64,000 nucleotides of DNA from Serratia marcescens (GTDB lineage: Bacteria > Pseudomonadota > Gammaproteobacteria > Enterobacterales > Enterobacteriaceae): NCBI RefSeq assembly GCF_006715005.1, contig NZ_VFMJ01000001.1, forward strand, positions 1,612,001-1,676,000. Reading direction: 5' to 3'. Under the pieces are notes generated by a model. The model was not told where the DNA came from and searched no databases. It worked only from the letters and a program-made list of their open reading frames with translations. Position 1 is the stretch's first letter, and the number at the start of each line of letters is the position of its first letter. Positions 59,933 to 64,000 of this stretch are shown here, in pieces. Both the position numbers and the translations under genes were made by a program.

Positions 59933-60598
59933 ATGGAGCTTTATCTCGATACCGCCGATGTGACTGCGGTAAAACGCCTGGCGCGCATTCTGCCGCTGCA
60001 CGGCGTCACCACCAACCCGAGCATCGTGGCGAAGGAAGGCAAGCCGATCTGGGAAGTGCTGCCTGCACTGCGCGACGCCCTTGGCGGCACCGGCAAGCTG
60101 TTTGCGCAGGTGATGGCGGCCGATGCCGAGCGCATGGTGGCGGAGGCGGCGCTGCTCAGCCAGCGGGTACCGGGGCTGGTGGTGAAGATCCCGGCAACCG
60201 CTGAGGGATTGGCGGCGATCAAGAAGCTTAAAACGATGTCCATCCCGACGCTGGGCACGGCGGTATACGGCGCCGGGCAGGGGCTGCTGGCGGCCTTGGC
60301 CGGGGCGGAATATGTAGCGCCTTACGTCAATCGGGTAGACGCGCAGGGCGGTGACGGTATCGAAATGGTGCACGAGCTGCAGCAGCTGCTGAGCCTGCAC
60401 GCACCGTCGGCGCAGGTGCTGGCCGCCAGCTTCAAAACGCCGCGCCAGGCGCTGGAATGCCTGCTGGCGGGCTGCCAGGCTATCACGCTGCCGGTGGATG
60501 TGGCGGAGCAGTTCCTCAGCGCGCCGGCGGTGCAGGCCGCGGTCGAGAAGTTCGAGCAGGATTGGCAGGGGGCGTTCGGCTCCACGTTGCTGGGTTAA
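59933..60598 (+). CDS. fsaA: Fructose-6-phosphate aldolase FsaA-like
   Basis: 221 residues from 59933 ([10 protein letters not shown]). It is a transaldolase-family class I aldolase that splits fructose 6-phosphate to dihydroxyacetone and glyceraldehyde 3-phosphate. Schiff-base Lys85 is in [12 protein letters not shown]. The pairing with ybiW-ybiY is conserved from E. coli, but here it is divergent rather than directly in line. The start has GGAG upstream. Confidence 0.93.
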   Translation: MELYLDTADVTAVKRLARILPLHGVTTNPSIVAKEGKPIWEVLPALRDALGGTGKLFAQVMAADAERMVAEAALLSQRVPGLVVKIPATAEGLAAIKKLKTMSIPTLGTAVYGAGQGLLAALAGAEYVAPYVNRVDAQGGDGIEMVHELQQLLSLHAPSAQVLAASFKTPRQALECLLAGCQAITLPVDVAEQFLSAPAVQAAVEKFEQDWQGAFGSTLLG

Positions 60599-60610
60599 AA
60601 CCTGAGCAGT

Positions 60611-60633
60611 AAAAAGGGCGCCGCGGCGCCCTT
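60611..60633 (-). terminator. Terminator of the CstA-family gene
   Basis: The 20-bp palindrome AAGGGCGCCG/CGGCGCCCTT is followed, on the minus strand, by a run of T. It lies between convergent fsaA and the carrier gene. Confidence 0.8.
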
Positions 60634-60651
60634 GCTGGATGACCGAAACGC

Positions 60652-62718
60652 TTAGCCGCGGCCGGTCTCCTCTCGCAGCGCGGCGCTTACCTCGTGCGCC
60701 GTCGGGTGTTCGGCACGCAGCGCCCGGCGGATCGCGAAGAAGGCGGCAATCAGCATGGTTACCGCCACCAGCATAAAGAACCCGCACAGCGCGGCGTTGA
60801 TTTGGTTGCTGAAAACGATGGTTTCCATGTCTTTGAGCGATTTGGCCGGCGCAATGATCGTGCCTTGCTCGATGCCGGTGGAGAATTTCTTCGCCTGCGC
60901 CAGGAAACCGATGCTCGGTTTCTCGTGGAAGATCTTCTGCCAGCCGGCGGTCATGGAGGTCACGAACAGCCAGGCGGTCGGCAGGATGGTAACCCAGGCG
61001 TAACGCTGTTTTTTCATCTTGAACAGCACCACGGTGCCGAGGATCAGCGCCATCGACGCCAGCATCTGGTTGCCGATGCCGAACAGCGGCCACAGGGTAT
61101 TGATGCCGCCGAGCGGATCGACCACGCCTTGATACACGAAGAAGCCCCAGCCGGCCACCGCCACCGTGGTGCCGGCGAGGTTGCCGAACCAGGAACGGTT
61201 GTTGGCCAGCTGTGGCACCGCCACGCCCACCAGATCCTGCACCATAAAGCGGCAGGCGCGGGTACCGGCGTCGACGGCGGTCAGGATGAACAGCGCTTCG
61301 AACAGAATGGCGAAGTGGTACCAGAAGGCCATCATCGCCCGGCTGTTGAACACCTCGCTGATGATGTGCGCCATGCCCACGGCGAAGGTCGGGGCGCCAC
61401 CGGCGCGCGACAGGATGGAGTTCTCGCCCACCTCTTTGGCGATCAGCGCCAGCGTTTCCGGTGTGACGATAAAGCCCCAGCTGTTGATGACCTGCGAAGC
61501 ATTTTCCACCGTGGTGCCGATCAGTGCCGCCGGCGAGTTCATGGCGAAGTAAACGCCCGGATCCAGCACCGAGGCGCAGATCAGCGCCATGATGGCGACG
61601 AACGACTCCATCAGCATGGCGCCGTAACCGATAAAGCGGATGTGGCTTTCGCGTTCTACCAGCTTGGGCGTGGTGCCGCTGGAGACCAGCGCGTGGAAGC
61701 CGGAAATGGCGCCGCAGGCGATGGTGATGAACAGGAACGGGAACAGGGCGCCTGCAAACACCGGGCCGCTGCCGTCGATGAAGCGCGAGACCGCCGGCAT
61801 TTTCATCTCCGGCATGGCGAAGACGATGCCGATGGCCAGCCCGATGATGACGCCGATTTTCATAAAGGTGGAAAGATAGTCGCGCGGCGCCAGCAGCAGC
61901 CACACCGGCAGCACCGAGGCAACGAAGCCGTAGATCACCAGCACCCAGGTCAGGGTGGTGCCGTGCAGCGTGAAGAACGGCCCCCAGTAGGGGTCTTGCG
62001 CCACATTGCCGCCGTAAATGATCGCCAGCAGCATCAGCACGAAGCCGATCACCGAGATTTCAGCGATCTTGCCCGGCCGGATAAAGCGCATATAGATGCC
62101 CATGAACAGGGCGATCGGGATGGTGGCGGCGATGGTGAACAGCCCCCACGGGCTGTCGGCCAGCGCTTTTACCACCACCAGTGCCAGCGCCGACAGGATG
62201 ATGATCATCACCCCCAGCGCGCCGAGCATGGTGATCACCCCGGCGAATGCCCCCAGCTCTTGCTTGGCCATTTCCCCCAGCGAACGTCCGTCGCGGCGCG
62301 TGGAGATGAACAATACCAGGAAGTCCTGCACCGCACCGGCCAGCATAACGCCAACCAGGATCCAGATGGTTCCCGGCAGGAAGCCCATCTGCGCGGCCAG
62401 GATCGGCCCCACCAGCGGCCCGGCGCCGGCGATGGCGGCGAAGTGGTGGCCGAACAGCACCCATTTGTTGGTGGGCACGTAGTCCAGGCCGTCGTTGTGG
62501 CGCTCTGCCGGGGTCAGACGGCGGTCGTCCAGTTCAAAGACCTTGTCGGCAATGAACCGGCTGTAGAAGCGGTAGGCGATGCTGTAGCAGGCGACGGCGG
62601 CGACCACCAGCCAGACGGCGTTGACGTGTTCGCCGCGGCTGAGCGCCAGCATGGCGAAGGCGAAAGCGCCGGCCAACGCCACCAGCAGCCAGATAAGTCC
62701 TGACCTGATGTTTTTCAT
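60652..62718 (-). CDS. CstA-family carbon-starvation carrier (CstA/BtsT type)
   Basis: 688 residues with about 16 membrane segments. Family landmarks are NKWVLFGHHFAAIAGAGPLV, CGAISGFHALVSSGTTPK, AVDAGTR and GGINTLWPLFGIGNQM. Members import pyruvate (BtsT, CstA) or peptides. The sequence is closer to CstA than BtsT in the central part, but it is shorter and could be a third paralog. No sensor genes are adjacent. A perfect left CRP half-site lies at 62821-62828 upstream. Confidence 0.87.
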   Translation of the reverse strand: MKNIRSGLIWLLVALAGAFAFAMLALSRGEHVNAVWLVVAAVACYSIAYRFYSRFIADKVFELDDRRLTPAERHNDGLDYVPTNKWVLFGHHFAAIAGAGPLVGPILAAQMGFLPGTIWILVGVMLAGAVQDFLVLFISTRRDGRSLGEMAKQELGAFAGVITMLGALGVMIIILSALALVVVKALADSPWGLFTIAATIPIALFMGIYMRFIRPGKIAEISVIGFVLMLLAIIYGGNVAQDPYWGPFFTLHGTTLTWVLVIYGFVASVLPVWLLLAPRDYLSTFMKIGVIIGLAIGIVFAMPEMKMPAVSRFIDGSGPVFAGALFPFLFITIACGAISGFHALVSSGTTPKLVERESHIRFIGYGAMLMESFVAIMALICASVLDPGVYFAMNSPAALIGTTVENASQVINSWGFIVTPETLALIAKEVGENSILSRAGGAPTFAVGMAHIISEVFNSRAMMAFWYHFAILFEALFILTAVDAGTRACRFMVQDLVGVAVPQLANNRSWFGNLAGTTVAVAGWGFFVYQGVVDPLGGINTLWPLFGIGNQMLASMALILGTVVLFKMKKQRYAWVTILPTAWLFVTSMTAGWQKIFHEKPSIGFLAQAKKFSTGIEQGTIIAPAKSLKDMETIVFSNQINAALCGFFMLVAVTMLIAAFFAIRRALRAEHPTAHEVSAALREETGRG

Positions 62719-63103
62719 GAAACAACTCCTTGGCGTGCAGAGGTAAAAATCGACGTTGTTATTAGGAATGACGTTTTAACAGTAGAGGTTTTGCCGCCTA
62801 ACCGCGGCAGGTCGGATGAGAAATGTGAAGCAGGTGGGGTTTTAGTGTAAAAACAACGTGATGAAACCGCGTTGGCGCAGGCTGTCGCTCACGCAATCCT
62901 CAGCAGTTATTCATTCTGCATTTTCACGGCGCGTACAGCGAATCATCGTCGTTTTTTATCCGGGCACGGTGTCTGGCAACTTATTATTTTATCTGTCGAG
63001 GCGTGCCGAAATAAAATCATTCATGCCGTGTTATACCTTTATTTCAATCCGCAGGTTTAATCATTCATAAAATAAATAATAAAGTCACGAAAGGAATTTA
63101 ATT
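62719..63103. other. 385-bp gap between the carrier gene and the M20 gene
   Basis: Holds the promoters of two divergent genes. AAATGTGA at 62821-62828 is one good CRP half-site, but the other half is poor. The last 100 bases are AT-rich. No gene or RNA is recognised. Confidence 0.5.
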
Positions 63104-64000
63104 ATGATAAATAAAATCATCGAAGGGTATTTACCGCAGCTCACGGCCATTCGGCACGATATACATCAACACCCTGAACTGGGTTTCGAAGAGTTTCGCA
63201 CCAGCGATCTGGTGGCGGATTATCTGAATTCGTGGGGCTATGAGGTGCACCGCGGATTGGCGGGCACCGGCGTGGTGGGCACGCTGCGGGTGGGCGACGG
63301 CGTTAAACGCCTAGGATTGCGTGCCGATATGGACGCTTTGCCGATCGAGGAGAACAACGGCAAGCCCTGGCGCAGCAGCGTGGCCAACCGCATGCACGCC
63401 TGTGGCCATGACGGCCACACCACCATGCTGCTCGGTGCCGCCCGTTACCTGGCGCAAACGCGCAATTTCAACGGCACGCTGCACCTGATTTTCCAACCGG
63501 CGGAAGAGATGTTGAACGGCGGTGCGCGCATGGTGGAACAGGGGCTGTTCGAGCGCTTTCCTTGCGACGCCATCTTCGCCATGCACAACATGCCGGGGAT
63601 GCCGCTCGGCGAATTCTTCTTCCAGCACGGCCCGTTTATGGCCTCGATGGATCAGTTCAACGTGCGGGTGCAGGGGCGTGGCGGCCACGGCGCCATCCCG
63701 CAGCTGACGGTCGATCCGGTGCTGGTGGCCTCGCATATCACCGTCGCGCTGCAGAGCATCGTTTCGCGCAATATCGATCCGCTGGAGGCGGCGGTGATCA
63801 CCGTCGGCAGCATCAAGGCCGGTGAGGCGGCCAACGTGATCCCGAACAGCGCGGAGATGAAGCTCAGCGTGCGCTCGCTGGATCGCCAGGCGCGTGCCAC
63901 CTTGCTGGCACGCATTCCGGCGCTGATCGAAGCGCAGGCGGCAAGCTTCGGCGCGCATGCGGTGGTGGAACATGTTAACGGCACCCCGGTGTTGGTCAAC
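63104..64000 (+). CDS. M20-family amidohydrolase / metallopeptidase (N-terminal part)
   Basis: 299 residues of a longer gene cut by the right edge. The start MINKIIEGYLPQLTAIRHDI has AAAGGA upstream. It resembles hippurate/IAA-amino-acid hydrolases: RADMDALPIEE and MHACGHDGHTTMLLGAARYL give the metal-binding Asp, Cys and His residues, PAEEMLNGGARMVEQG the catalytic Glu, and GRGGHGAIPQ starts the lid domain. Probably hydrolyses an N-acyl amino acid. The exact substrate is unknown. Confidence 0.9.
   Translation, partial: MINKIIEGYLPQLTAIRHDIHQHPELGFEEFRTSDLVADYLNSWGYEVHRGLAGTGVVGTLRVGDGVKRLGLRADMDALPIEENNGKPWRSSVANRMHACGHDGHTTMLLGAARYLAQTRNFNGTLHLIFQPAEEMLNGGARMVEQGLFERFPCDAIFAMHNMPGMPLGEFFFQHGPFMASMDQFNVRVQGRGGHGAIPQLTVDPVLVASHITVALQSIVSRNIDPLEAAVITVGSIKAGEAANVIPNSAEMKLSVRSLDRQARATLLARIPALIEAQAASFGAHAVVEHVNGTPVLVN

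Noticed and set aside
59819-61903. A 694-codon minus-strand open frame across fsaA and the CstA-family gene
   Set aside because: It is in another frame of the carrier gene, gives low-complexity Arg/His-rich protein, and overlaps fsaA antisense. It is a by-product of high G+C.
60694-62703. A 669-codon + strand open frame antisense to the CstA-family gene
   Set aside because: His/Asp/Gln-rich nonsense typical of an antisense frame in a high-G+C gene.

Overview
The window is a chromosomal stretch of an enterobacterium, almost certainly Serratia marcescens or a very close relative. The predicted TrpE N-terminus, the 19-residue trp leader peptide with tandem Trp codons, separate trpG and trpD genes, the TonB length and the high G+C all fit that species. 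Gene order follows the E. coli opp-yciU-cls ... tonB-yciA-yciB-yciC-ompW-trp ... topA-cysB-acnA-ribA-pgpB-lapAB-pyrF-osmB-yciT block. No rRNA, tRNA, CRISPR array, insertion sequence or prophage was seen.

The core backbone is interrupted by accessory blocks. (1) 2745-15182, between yciY and yciI: a Dps-family protein, a 14-TM MFS drug pump with a divergent TetR regulator and an operator-like palindrome, a secreted DUF1471 protein, a possible small RNA, and a complete pentitol/D-lyxose locus. That locus has an ABC importer, a xylulokinase-like kinase, a xylitol dehydrogenase-like enzyme, a D-lyxose isomerase-like cupin and a LacI regulator, and an ACMSD-like amidohydrolase lies beyond it. (2) 17461-19064, between tonB and yciA: a low-G+C second biotin synthase gene preceded by a near-consensus BirA operator and a long leader. 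(3) 33489-34794, between yciO and rluB: an orphan Rap1a/Tai-type immunity protein and an alpha/beta-hydrolase that looks like a cofactor-free 2,4-dioxygenase but has Ala at the nucleophile position. (4) 43674-46396, between cysB and acnA: an orphan type VI secretion VgrG followed by a small membrane protein. (5) 52833-53565: a small ribbon-helix-helix protein and a second DUF1471 protein. (6) 56447-60598: glycyl radical enzyme YbiW, its activase YbiY and FsaA around a perfect FNR box.

The core part carries transport (OppF end, TonB, SulP, CstA-family carrier), membrane lipid and LPS control (ClsA, PgpB, LapA, LapB, YciB, YciC), the trp operon with attenuator and TrpR operator, RNA and translation functions (Rnm, RluB, YciO, QueH, YciH), DNA topology (TopA), sulfur regulation (CysB), the TCA cycle (AcnA), and cofactor or nucleotide synthesis (RibA, BtuR, PyrF). 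The last gene, an M20 amidohydrolase, runs off the right edge, and oppF is cut by the left edge.

Family assignments rest on remembered family sequences and motifs read from the translations. No database search was run. Promoter, operator and terminator calls are pattern-based.
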